This document shows, piece after piece, positions 24,069-32,429 of a stretch of 64,000 bases of DNA. A program made the position numbers and the translations under genes. The stretch spans positions 1 through 64,000 of the forward strand of contig SFKX01000011.1 in assembly GCA_004553625.1 (NCBI GenBank), read 5' to 3'. This DNA comes from Clostridiales bacterium (GTDB lineage Bacteria > Bacillota_A > Clostridia > Oscillospirales > Oscillospiraceae). The notes under the pieces were generated by a model, which was not told where the DNA came from, searched no databases, and was given only the letters and a program-made list of their open reading frames with translations. Numbering within the stretch: position 1 is the first letter of the stretch; each line of letters opens with the position of its first letter.

Positions 24069-25931
24069 TTGTCTTATCTGACCTATCTGCTGCCGCTGGC
24101 CGCGGCGGCTTTCGTGATATGGTGCGCCTGGCAGTGGATGCCTCTCTTTGCGCAGGAGCGGTTGGAAGAGCCGGAGGAAGGCGCGGAGCCGGCGCCCAGG
24201 CCGCCGAAGCCGCGCTTCAGCTTTGCCGCCGAATGCGGCAGGCTGACTCGGAAAGATGCGTTTGCAGTCCTCGTCATCTGCGTCGTCTACGGCGTAACGG
24301 CCTTCGTCGGTCTCGGGGACAGGACTGCTCCACAGAGCTGGTGCGAGTTCACGGAGCGTGGGCGCTACGTCGTCGTTGAGCTGCCGGAGAGCACCGTGCT
24401 CGGCTCCATCCGCTACTACACCGGCCTGCACACCGGCTCCTATTCCCTGGCCATCTCCGAGGACGGGGAGGCCTGGACGGAGCTCGGCAGCATGGAGCAG
24501 GGCTATGCAGACCTCTTCAAGTGGCTGGACTTCCCCGCCGAGGATATGGAAGACCCGCCGGAGAAGATGGAGGGCAAGTACCTGCGCATCACTGCGTCCG
24601 ATACGCTCTCGCTCGGCGAGCTCGCGCTCTATGACGCCTACGGCAATATGCTGGATGCGAGCTCCTTCACCTACGACGCCGGCGCCGCCCCGCTCTTTGA
24701 CGAGCAGGAGCTCGTCCCGGAGGCCGCGACCTACCTCAACAGCAGCTACTTTGACGAGATCTATCACGCCCGCACCGCGCTCGAGCATATAGAAAACATC
24801 TACCCCTATGAGATAACTCACCCGCCCCTGGGCAAGCTCATCATCGGCATAGGCATACGCATCTTCGGCATGACGCCCTTCGGCTGGCGTTTCATGGGTA
24901 CGCTCTTCGGCCTGCTCATGCTGCCTATACTCTATGACTTTATAAAACGCATGAGCGGCTCTACCAAAATCTCGGTATGCGGGACGGTTATCTTCGCCTT
25001 TGACTTCATGCACTTCGTGCAGACCCGCATCGCCACGATAGACACCTACGCCGTGTTCTTCATCCTGCTCATGTACCTCTTCATGTGGCGTTTCGTGTCC
25101 GGGGGCAGGTGGCGGCACCTGGCTCTCTCCGGCCTGTTCTTCGGCCTGGGCGCGGCCAGCAAGTGGACTTGCATCTACGCCGGCGGAGGGCTTGCGGTCA
25201 TATGGCTCGTCTACTGGATCAGCCGCAGGCGCGATGAGGGCTTCTGGCGCGACTTTATTTCCAACTGCGCGTTCTGCCTCGTGTTCTTCGTGGCGCTGCC
25301 CGCGGCCATCTACTACGCGAGCTACTACTGCTACGGCACGGCGAAGGGCCTGGAGGGCGGACTCGGCATGTACTTCACGGAGGACTATGCCAAGATCGTC
25401 TGGGATAACCAGGTCTATATGTGGGAGTACCACTCTGACCTCGTCTCCACTCACCCATATTCGAGCCGCTGGTATCAGTGGCTTGTGGATGCACGGCCCA
25501 TCCTCTATTATCTCGAGTATTTCGACGACGGCACGAAGAGCGCCTTCGGCGCGTTTTTGAACCCGATTTTCTGCTGGGGCGGGCTTTTCGCCGTTATCGG
25601 CTGCGGTGTGCTGGCTGTGAAGGACAGGGACGGCCGCGCGGCGTTCATCGTCATCGGTTACCTGGCGCAGTTCCTGCCCTGGGTGCTGATAAGCCGGCTG
25701 ACCTTCGCCTACCACTACTTCCCCTCCGAGGTCTTTATGGCCCTGGCGCTCTGCCATATGTGGCGGCGCTGCAAGGACGCGGGGCTCTATAAGTGGGACA
25801 GGCCGATGTACGCCTTCACGGCGCTGTCGGTCATACTCTTCGAGGCATTCTACCCGGTTCTCACCGGCGTGAGGACGGCCAGGTGGTATACGACGTATTT
25901 CAACAAGTGGTTCCCCAGCTGGCCCTTCTAA
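24069..25931 (+). CDS. GT39 protein O-mannosyltransferase-like enzyme with discoidin-like insert
   Basis: A 620-residue polytopic membrane protein. The core fits the PMT/ArnT-like GT39 family: FDEIYHARTALEHI, YEITHPPLGKLIIG, and many following membrane helices. GT39 enzymes move mannose or another sugar from a polyprenyl-phosphate carrier to an acceptor outside the membrane. Between the second predicted helix (about 63-82) and that motif lies a soluble segment, about residues 84-200. Its strand pattern (RYVVVELPES..LGSIRYYTGLHTGSYSLAISEDGEAW) resembles an F5/8-type discoidin carbohydrate-binding domain. The start is TTG after AGGTAAGG. It is followed one base later by the PHP-gene region. Confidence 0.82.
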   Translation: MSYLTYLLPLAAAAFVIWCAWQWMPLFAQERLEEPEEGAEPAPRPPKPRFSFAAECGRLTRKDAFAVLVICVVYGVTAFVGLGDRTAPQSWCEFTERGRYVVVELPESTVLGSIRYYTGLHTGSYSLAISEDGEAWTELGSMEQGYADLFKWLDFPAEDMEDPPEKMEGKYLRITASDTLSLGELALYDAYGNMLDASSFTYDAGAAPLFDEQELVPEAATYLNSSYFDEIYHARTALEHIENIYPYEITHPPLGKLIIGIGIRIFGMTPFGWRFMGTLFGLLMLPILYDFIKRMSGSTKISVCGTVIFAFDFMHFVQTRIATIDTYAVFFILLMYLFMWRFVSGGRWRHLALSGLFFGLGAASKWTCIYAGGGLAVIWLVYWISRRRDEGFWRDFISNCAFCLVFFVALPAAIYYASYYCYGTAKGLEGGLGMYFTEDYAKIVWDNQVYMWEYHSDLVSTHPYSSRWYQWLVDARPILYYLEYFDDGTKSAFGAFLNPIFCWGGLFAVIGCGVLAVKDRDGRAAFIVIGYLAQFLPWVLISRLTFAYHYFPSEVFMALALCHMWRRCKDAGLYKWDRPMYAFTALSVILFEAFYPVLTGVRTARWYTTYFNKWFPSWPF

Positions 25932-25956
25932 ATTGCAGATAGACAAGGTGAAAAAC

Positions 25957-26796
25957 ATGTTTTTAGCGGATTATCACGTACACAGCACCTGCTCCTTCGA
26001 TGCGAAGAACAGGATGGCCGAGATGGCCAGGGTATCCAAGCAGCGCGGCATGGCTGAGGTCTGCTTCACGGACCACTGTGACTTCGGTGTCCCGGAGACC
26101 ATGCAGATCGGTCCGGACAGCTTTACCCTCCCCAAGCAGCAGGCGCACCAGTATATCGAAGCCCTGGAGAAGGCGCCGGAGGGCATCTTCATGACCCTGG
26201 GCCTTGAGCTCGGCGAGGGCAACCACGATCCGGCGCGAGCCAAGCGCATCTACTCCATGCCGGAATATGACTTCATCCTCGGCTCCCTGCACAACCTGAA
26301 GGACGAGCAGGACTTCTACTATATCCAGTACGAGAGCTACGAGCAGTGCTTCGAGCTCTATGACCGCTACCTCGACGAACTCATAGAGCTGGCAGGCATC
26401 AATTGTTTCGACGCCATGGCGCACATAGGCTACTGCCTGAGGTATATGCACAAGCGCGGTTTCGACGCTCAGGTGACGATGGAGCGCAACGGCGACAAGG
26501 TGGACCTTCTTTTGCGGACGCTCATAGAGAATGGCAAGGGCATAGAACTGAACGTGGCGGACCTCGTCCCCGGCGGTCGGGAGGACCCACTGCTCATGAC
26601 CTTCCCCTCAGTGGATATACTCCGGCGTTACCGCGAGCTCGGCGGGGACATCATCACCGTCGGCTCGGACGCGCACAACACCAAAGCCGCGGGCATCGGC
26701 ATCAAGGAGGGCTATGAGCTCCTGCGCGACTGCGGCTTCAAGTACACGGCGATCTACCGGCGGCACAAGCCGGAGTTCAAGAGAATAGAGCTCTGA
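25957..26796 (+). CDS. PHP-domain phosphatase (HisJ-type histidinol-phosphatase)
   Basis: A 279-residue PHP-fold metalloenzyme. It begins FLADYHVHSTCSFDAKNRM and has FTDHCDF, LGLELGEGNHD and the late GSDAHNTKAAGIGI, the metal-binding motifs of the family. The fold is that of histidinol-phosphatase HisJ, which removes phosphate in histidine synthesis. No other his gene is near, so a different small phosphate substrate is possible. ATG 25957 follows AAGGTG. It is co-directional with rpiB, 14 bases upstream of it. Confidence 0.82.
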   Translation: MFLADYHVHSTCSFDAKNRMAEMARVSKQRGMAEVCFTDHCDFGVPETMQIGPDSFTLPKQQAHQYIEALEKAPEGIFMTLGLELGEGNHDPARAKRIYSMPEYDFILGSLHNLKDEQDFYYIQYESYEQCFELYDRYLDELIELAGINCFDAMAHIGYCLRYMHKRGFDAQVTMERNGDKVDLLLRTLIENGKGIELNVADLVPGGREDPLLMTFPSVDILRRYRELGGDIITVGSDAHNTKAAGIGIKEGYELLRDCGFKYTAIYRRHKPEFKRIEL

Positions 26797-26810
26797 GGAG
26801 GCTGGTAAAA

Positions 26811-27251
26811 ATGATAGCTATAGGCTCCGATCACGGCGGCTACGCGCTGAAGCTGGTAATAATGAAGCACCTGGAGGAGCGCGGTCTTGAATACCGCGAC
26901 TTCGGCACCTACAACGAGGAAAGCTGCGATTACCCGGATTACGGCGAGGCCGTCGCCAGGGCCGTGGCCTCCGGCGAATATGAGCGCGGCATCCTCATCT
27001 GCGGGACCGGCATAGGCATATCCATCTCCGCCAACAAGGTCCACGGCATACGCGCGGCGCTCTGCGGAGACTGCTTTTCCGCGGAGATGGCCCGCCGGCA
27101 TAACGACGCGAACATCCTGGCCATGGGCGAGCGGACGCTCGGCCCCGGCCTTGCAATGAAGATCTGCGACATCTTCCTCGACACCGGCTTCGACGGGGGC
27201 AGGCACGCCAGGAGAGTCGCCAAGATAATGGCAATCGAGGGCAGGGACTGA
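26811..27251 (+). CDS. rpiB: ribose-5-phosphate isomerase B
   Basis: A 146-residue RpiB/LacAB-family isomerase. It starts MIAIGSDHGGYALK and has the active-site stretch GILICGTGIGISISANK with the conserved cysteine. It interconverts ribulose-5-phosphate and ribose-5-phosphate in the pentose phosphate pathway. Allose-phosphate isomerase is a known alternative for this family. A clear GAGGAGG ribosome site precedes it. Confidence 0.94.
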   Translation: MIAIGSDHGGYALKLVIMKHLEERGLEYRDFGTYNEESCDYPDYGEAVARAVASGEYERGILICGTGIGISISANKVHGIRAALCGDCFSAEMARRHNDANILAMGERTLGPGLAMKICDIFLDTGFDGGRHARRVAKIMAIEGRD

Positions 27252-27271
27252 GCTCCCTGCCGGGAGGCGGC

Positions 27272-28396
27272 ATGGCTAAGAACAACAACAAGCCCGAGGT
27301 ATACAAGGGCAGACGCAAAAAGCTGAACGTACTGGGCATCGTGCTCTCGGCACTTGCAGTGCTTATCGTGGCGGTGCTGGTGCTCTTCGGCGCTTTTCAA
27401 AAGTATATTGTCTACCAAAACAGCGGCATCTCCATAGACATGCCCATCCTGCGCACGCCCGCGCCCGAGGATGAACAGACGGACGAGAGCGGTTTTGCGC
27501 AGGTGAACGCCGAGCTTGAAATCAGGGACGCGGATTATTCCGACATTGAGGAGCACGTCGATGAGGACATGGGCAGCATCCGCGCCGTCTACGTCCCGCC
27601 GGAGAGCGTCACGGCGGAGGGCATCGGCCCCTATGTGTCCAAGTTGAGCTCAGTAGGCGGCAACGCGCTGGTGCTGGACCTCAAGCCCGTCAGCGGCCAG
27701 CTGGTCTGGGCTTCGAGCTCAAAGATCGCCTACGACTACGGCACCGCCGGGACGACGGACCTGGCCTCGCTGGTGAACAGCCTCAAGCAGCAGGAGATCT
27801 ATCTCATCGCGCAGCTGTCTTGCTGCACGGACGAGCTCATGGTCACGCGCTGCCCCTCCGCCGCGCTGACGCTGCCGGGCGGCATCCCGTATAAGGACGA
27901 GGACGGCTCATGGCTTGACCCATACAACAGCATGACCGCGGACTATCTTACGGAGCTCTGCACCGAGCTGGCGGATATGGGTTTTGACGAGCTGCTCCTG
28001 AAAAACCTGGCCATGCCTCAGACGGACGCCACCCTGGCATACACGGTGCAGCTGAGCAGCGTTCCAAACCCGGTTTCAGCGGTCTGCAGTCTGGCGATAG
28101 ACCTGATCTCCCAGCTGGAGAGCCGGGACGTGCTTGTTTCCGCCATCCTAGACACCACCTCGCTGCGCAGCGGACTTTCCGCCCAGTCCGGCCAGGACCT
28201 GAGCGTTTTTGCAAAGCTGTTTGACCGGCTCTGCTGCTCTGCGGATACCGTCTGGCGCGCCACGGTGGACAGGGACAGCGTCGATTACTGGATGTACGAG
28301 GGCGACCTCAGCCTCCGCTTCGTCCCCATCTTCCCCTTCGCGGACTCTGGCAACTTCTCCTGCTGGATCTACAAGGTCCCGGAGGGTATGCTCTGA
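27272..28396 (+). CDS. membrane-anchored putative glycoside hydrolase (DUF4015-like)
   Basis: A 374-residue protein with a basic N-terminus and one membrane helix (about residues 24-46), so the bulk faces outside. The body has the pattern of DUF4015 proteins, a TIM-barrel group related to glycoside hydrolases. Examples are SIRAVYVPPESV, NALVLDLKPVSGQLVW, YLIAQLSCCTDEL, WLDPYNSMTADYLTEL and DELLLKNLAMP. No function is established for the group. It is the last gene of the run from the GT39 gene and ends at a strong terminator. Confidence 0.7.
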   Translation: MAKNNNKPEVYKGRRKKLNVLGIVLSALAVLIVAVLVLFGAFQKYIVYQNSGISIDMPILRTPAPEDEQTDESGFAQVNAELEIRDADYSDIEEHVDEDMGSIRAVYVPPESVTAEGIGPYVSKLSSVGGNALVLDLKPVSGQLVWASSSKIAYDYGTAGTTDLASLVNSLKQQEIYLIAQLSCCTDELMVTRCPSAALTLPGGIPYKDEDGSWLDPYNSMTADYLTELCTELADMGFDELLLKNLAMPQTDATLAYTVQLSSVPNPVSAVCSLAIDLISQLESRDVLVSAILDTTSLRSGLSAQSGQDLSVFAKLFDRLCCSADTVWRATVDRDSVDYWMYEGDLSLRFVPIFPFADSGNFSCWIYKVPEGML

Positions 28397-28415
28397 ACAT
28401 GATACCACGCAAACC

Positions 28416-28448
28416 AAAAGCCGAGCCGCAGTTGCGGCTCGGCTTTTT
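28416..28448. terminator. bidirectional intrinsic terminator
   Basis: AAAAGCCGAGCCGCA and TGCGGCTCGGCTTTTT form a tight stem. It lies between the DUF4015-like gene and the convergent XRE gene. Confidence 0.92.
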
Positions 28449-28705
28449 CATCCGTCCAGTCCTAGTTTTCTCAGGCGTGATTCAAAAGTCAGGGTGAAGC
28501 TCGGGAGCGTGGTCCCCAGGGCCAGAACTATATGGCGCAGCTCTATGAAATCCAGCTTGCGCTGGCACTGCTCGTATTTGCTGACATATGACTGATTGAC
28601 GCCGAGCTTCTCCGCCAGCTGCTGCTGGGTCTGCCCGGAAGCCAGGCGCTGTTCTCTCAGGCAGTTTATCAGGACCGTGTACTGCCCGTCGTTTTGCGTG
28701 TGCAT
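28448..28705 (-). CDS. small XRE-family HTH regulator
   Basis: An 85-residue protein that is almost only a helix-turn-helix: SGQTQQQLAEKLGVNQSYVSKYEQCQRKLDFIEL. It starts 4 bases after the amylase stop codon, so it is the last gene of the maltodextrin operon and is probably translated by coupling, since its own ribosome site is poor. Its targets are unknown; feedback on this operon is possible. Confidence 0.85.
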   Translation of the reverse strand: MHTQNDGQYTVLINCLREQRLASGQTQQQLAEKLGVNQSYVSKYEQCQRKLDFIELRHIVLALGTTLPSFTLTFESRLRKLGLDG

Positions 28706-28709
28706 TTTA

Positions 28710-30233
28710 TCACGACCTCAAAATCGCTATTGAATATGCCGGCAGCTCAAGCTTGCCGCCCTTGAAGCTCAGCTCGCCCCCGGCAGCGCTCAGCTCGCCT
28801 GTCAGCCAAAGCGCGCCAAGGCCCAGCGGCTCCAGATCCAGGACGTGCTCGTTTCTGGATGGGTTCATCACTATTACGCAGCTCTCGTCCTTCCACGTGC
28901 GCCGGATAACGCAGACGTCGCCCAGGCCGCTGTCTATGACCTCGCTCTCGCCCCGAGCTATCTCGGGGTTTTCGTTCCGCAGGCGCATGGCCGCTGCATA
29001 GTAGCTCAGGAGCGAGTCCGGGTCCTCCAGCTGCTCCGTTACGGAGGGCTGTGTGTATTCCGCTACAGTCGTCCCCGGAGGGCAGTGCGTTATCTCTGAG
29101 AGCGTCGTCCAGTACATTCCGAGCCGCTTGTCAGGGTCCGTGGCGGAGCCGGTCATGCCGATCTCGTCGCCGTAGTAGACATAGGTCCCGCCGCGCATCA
29201 TGGCAAGCAGGCCCGCCGCCATCTTCTGCTTCTCCACATCCGGTCCTATGACGCTCGCCGCCCTGGCCGTGTCGTGGTTGCTCAGAAACGGCGCGGGTAT
29301 CGTATTCTCCGGCAGCCGCTGCTCCAGCAGCTTCGTGACGTTCCCGTAACTCTTGCCCGGCTCCTTCACGTCGGGGCCGAGTATCTCTTCAATATAACCG
29401 CCCTTCTGCGCCGTAGGGAAAAGGAAAAAGCTATCTATCCCCGCCTCGCAGTAGTCGGCTATCTCATAGAGGTCCGTCCAGGCCTCGCCAACTATGTAAC
29501 AGTCCGGCGATATTGCCCTGGCCGCGTCCCCGAGCCAGGTGATAAATTCCTTGTTCTTCTCAACATTCCCCGTATAGTAGCTCGTCACTGCGTCGAGCCG
29601 GAAGCCGTCCACACCCATGTCCTCCAGCCAGAAGCGGAGGATATTCTTAATCTCGGCCCGGACCTCGGGGTTATCGAGGTTCAGGTCGGGCATGGTGTTT
29701 ACGAAGCGGCACTCGTAGTAGCCGTCCCCCGCCTTGGCGTAGCCGTCCTGCGGGCTGTCCGACCAGTTGTACCAGTCTCTGTACTCGGAGTCCTCGCCCG
29801 ACTTCGCGCTTATGAACCAGGGGTGCTCATTCGAGGTGTGGTTCAAAACCAGGTCTATGATGACGTCTATGCCGAGGGAGTGCGCCTTCTCAAGCATGGC
29901 GGAGAAGTTCTCTAGCGTGCCGTACTGCGGGTCTATGTCGTAGTAGTCGGTGACGTCGTACTTGTGGTAGCTCGGCGAAGGCATCACAGGCATGAGCCAG
30001 ATGCCGTTCATGCCGAGGTCTGAGATGTAGTCGAGTTTTTCCGCGAGTCCGGTGAGGTCGCCTATCCTGTCCCCGTCGCTGTCGTAGTAGGAGTAGACAA
30101 AAACCTCGTACCAGTTGCGGTATTTGTCGTTAATGATATTGAGCTCCGGCTCGCGGCGCTGCTCCCCGCAGGCGGAGAGCAGCATTGCGAGTATCAGAAG
30201 CAGGCTTATGAGCCCTGCCCTTGTTCTCTTCAT
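28710..30233 (-). CDS. extracellular alpha-amylase lipoprotein (GH13)
   Basis: A 507-residue GH13 enzyme with a lipoprotein signal (lipobox LSAC, C22), so it is held on the outer face of the membrane. Conserved regions are DLVLNHTS, GFRLDAV with nucleophile D214, IVGEAW with acid E250, and FLSNHD with D321. It would trim starch or maltodextrins at the cell surface for the ABC importer encoded upstream in the same operon. It starts 1 base after the second permease gene. An oligo-1,6-glucosidase-like specificity is possible. Confidence 0.92.
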   Translation of the reverse strand: MKRTRAGLISLLLILAMLLSACGEQRREPELNIINDKYRNWYEVFVYSYYDSDGDRIGDLTGLAEKLDYISDLGMNGIWLMPVMPSPSYHKYDVTDYYDIDPQYGTLENFSAMLEKAHSLGIDVIIDLVLNHTSNEHPWFISAKSGEDSEYRDWYNWSDSPQDGYAKAGDGYYECRFVNTMPDLNLDNPEVRAEIKNILRFWLEDMGVDGFRLDAVTSYYTGNVEKNKEFITWLGDAARAISPDCYIVGEAWTDLYEIADYCEAGIDSFFLFPTAQKGGYIEEILGPDVKEPGKSYGNVTKLLEQRLPENTIPAPFLSNHDTARAASVIGPDVEKQKMAAGLLAMMRGGTYVYYGDEIGMTGSATDPDKRLGMYWTTLSEITHCPPGTTVAEYTQPSVTEQLEDPDSLLSYYAAAMRLRNENPEIARGESEVIDSGLGDVCVIRRTWKDESCVIVMNPSRNEHVLDLEPLGLGALWLTGELSAAGGELSFKGGKLELPAYSIAILRS

Positions 30234-30234
30234 A

Positions 30235-31086
30235 TCAACCCTTGACGGCGCCGGCGGTGAGGCCGCTGACGATATTCTTCACAAGGCAGAAATAGAGGAT
30301 GACGATAGGCACGGCGATGAACACGCTGCCCGCGGCGAAACGCGCGAACTGGGTGTCAGGCATGGAGTAGAGGCCGACGGCGACCGTCCACATCTCGCGC
30401 TCCTTGAGCAGCAGCTTGGGCAGCAGGCAGTCGCTCCAGGGCCAGGCGAACTGCGTGAGCGCGGTGTAGACCAGCATGGGCTTCGACAGCGGCAGGGTTA
30501 TCTTGGTGAAGATCTGCAGCTGGTTCGCGCCGTCGATGGTCGCGGCCTCGTGGATGGTGTAGGGTATAGAGTCGAAGTAACCCTTCTGCACGAGGTAGCC
30601 CAGCGGTGCCGTGCAGGAGTAGTAGAAGATGAGCGATTCCAGGCTGTTGAGCAGGTTCAGCTGGCCCATGATGATGTAGACCGCGGTCATGCCCATGAAA
30701 CCCGGGAACATGCCCAGGAGCAGCGTGGTCTTGCGGATTGTGTCGCGTCCCTGGAAGCGGAAGCGGCTCATGACGTAGCCCGTCAGGATGGTGAGCAGGG
30801 TGCCGATGATGCAGGTCATGGTCGCAACGTAGAGAGTGTTGAGGAACCAGCGCCCATAGGGATAGAGGCCGTTCACGTCGTCGGTGAACAGGTCCACAAA
30901 AGTCTGGGCAGAGAACTCCTTCGGGAAGAAGCCGGAAAAGGAATGTATGTCGCCGCTCTTCGAGAACGAGGCCGCGATGAGCCAGACACAGGGGAAAAGG
31001 AATATGAGCGAGATGATGACAAGGACGATGTAGGTGATTATGTTGTCGGCGATCCTCGCCGTCCTGATGCTGCCTTCTTTTTTCAC
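30235..31086 (-). CDS. maltodextrin ABC permease, MalG type
   Basis: A 283-residue inner permease with six helices. The EAA loop that contacts the ATPase is EAATIDGANQLQIFTKITLP. Together with the MalF-type protein, which it overlaps by four bases, it forms the channel of a CUT1 sugar importer. No ATPase gene lies in the operon; the MsmX-type protein at 59368 is the probable partner. Confidence 0.93.
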   Translation of the reverse strand: MKKEGSIRTARIADNIITYIVLVIISLIFLFPCVWLIAASFSKSGDIHSFSGFFPKEFSAQTFVDLFTDDVNGLYPYGRWFLNTLYVATMTCIIGTLLTILTGYVMSRFRFQGRDTIRKTTLLLGMFPGFMGMTAVYIIMGQLNLLNSLESLIFYYSCTAPLGYLVQKGYFDSIPYTIHEAATIDGANQLQIFTKITLPLSKPMLVYTALTQFAWPWSDCLLPKLLLKEREMWTVAVGLYSMPDTQFARFAAGSVFIAVPIVILYFCLVKNIVSGLTAGAVKG

Positions 31087-32396
31087 TGGAACGTCTCCTC
31101 CCTCTTATACGCCGCGGAGCGGACGTAGACGATGAGCGACAGCGTGCCGGTGATGACGAAGATGACCAGGCTGATGGCCGCGCCTATCGAATAGTAGTTG
31201 TTGCTGACGGAGAGGTTGTAGAGCCAATTTATGAGCAGATCGGTGTCGCTGGCTAGGAAGTAGTCGGCGTAGTTGCTCTGCAGGCCCGAGCGCAGGAAGA
31301 AGTAGATGCCGAAGTTGTTGAAGTTTCCAACGAACTGGCCTATGAGCACGGGCGTTATCGAGAACACGACGAAGGGCAGGGTTATTTTGCGGAACTGCGT
31401 GAACTTGCCCGCGCCGTCTATGGACGCCGCCTCGTAGAGCTGCGTGTCGATGTTCGAGAGTATGCCCGTGGTCATGAGCATGATGGAGGGTATGGCTATC
31501 CAGGCGTTCACAAAGAAGCCTATGCCGCGCGCCCACCACTTCGCGCTCTCGACGTTCGAGAGGAAGAAGATGGCCTCGTGGCCGTTGCTTGTGAGCAGCT
31601 GGTTTATAGGCCCGCTCTGGGAGAACATGAACTTGAAGCCCAGCATGGTGATGAAGCCCGGTATCGCGTAGGCGAGTATCGGGAAGGCGCGCCAGATCTT
31701 TGAGCCCTTGACGTTCTTCTTGTTGAGTATGAGCGCGATGGCGAGCCCGCCGAAGAAGTTTATCGAGGTCGAGACCACGGCCCAGACGACGTTCCAGCCC
31801 AGGATCTTGCCGAAGGTGCTGCCCACGTTGCCGACGCCCAGTATCTTCTCCCAGGCGGAGAAGCTCCAGCTGGCGAGCACCGGGTGCACGACTTCGCCGC
31901 CGAAGTCCGTGAAGGCGATGAGGATCATGAACACAATGGGCAGGATGGAGAACATCGCCACGCCGATAAGCGGCAGGATGAGCGCGGAGAGGTAAAACTT
32001 CCCGTCTGCGGCATAGGCCATGGACTCCCTGAAGCTGTGCGGCTTTTTGCCCTTGGCGACCTCGCTGGAGGTGAATAGCACGTCCTTCACATTGGAAATG
32101 TAGAGCGCTATCGTGAAGATAAGTACGACGACGGCAAACAGGCCCATTATGAGCATCTGCATAGAGTTGTCGCCCTCGATGCCCAGCCAGAGGTTCTCCT
32201 GCTGGGTACCGAGCGTGAAGATGCCGACTATGTCCTCTGCGCCGCGGGCCACGAAATAGACGACGAGGCCCGCGAGGCTGAGGAGATACAGAAGCCCCTT
32301 TACGATCTGACCGTAGCAAAGCTGACCGAGGCCCATGACGACGAAGGAGAGCTTCGCCTGCCACGGGGCTGAGCGCAGCCCGGCAGTCTTAGTCAT
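31083..32396 (-). CDS. maltodextrin ABC permease, MalF type
   Basis: A 437-residue permease, longer than the usual 300 residues. The N-terminal third adds extra membrane helices (about 10-115) before the standard domain, as in many clostridial MalF proteins. The EAA loop is EAASIDGAGKFTQFRKITLP. It follows the binding-protein gene by 33 bases and overlaps the MalG-type gene. Confidence 0.92.
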   Translation of the reverse strand: MTKTAGLRSAPWQAKLSFVVMGLGQLCYGQIVKGLLYLLSLAGLVVYFVARGAEDIVGIFTLGTQQENLWLGIEGDNSMQMLIMGLFAVVVLIFTIALYISNVKDVLFTSSEVAKGKKPHSFRESMAYAADGKFYLSALILPLIGVAMFSILPIVFMILIAFTDFGGEVVHPVLASWSFSAWEKILGVGNVGSTFGKILGWNVVWAVVSTSINFFGGLAIALILNKKNVKGSKIWRAFPILAYAIPGFITMLGFKFMFSQSGPINQLLTSNGHEAIFFLSNVESAKWWARGIGFFVNAWIAIPSIMLMTTGILSNIDTQLYEAASIDGAGKFTQFRKITLPFVVFSITPVLIGQFVGNFNNFGIYFFLRSGLQSNYADYFLASDTDLLINWLYNLSVSNNYYSIGAAISLVIFVITGTLSLIVYVRSAAYKREETFQ

Positions 32397-32429
32397 TGTT
32401 GTTTCCCCCTCTATCTTCTTTCGGGCGGT

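Noticed and set aside
23967..25958. Minus-strand open frame of 663 codons antisense to the GT39 gene
   Set aside because: The plus strand has a promoter, ribosome site and family motifs; the antisense frame has none.
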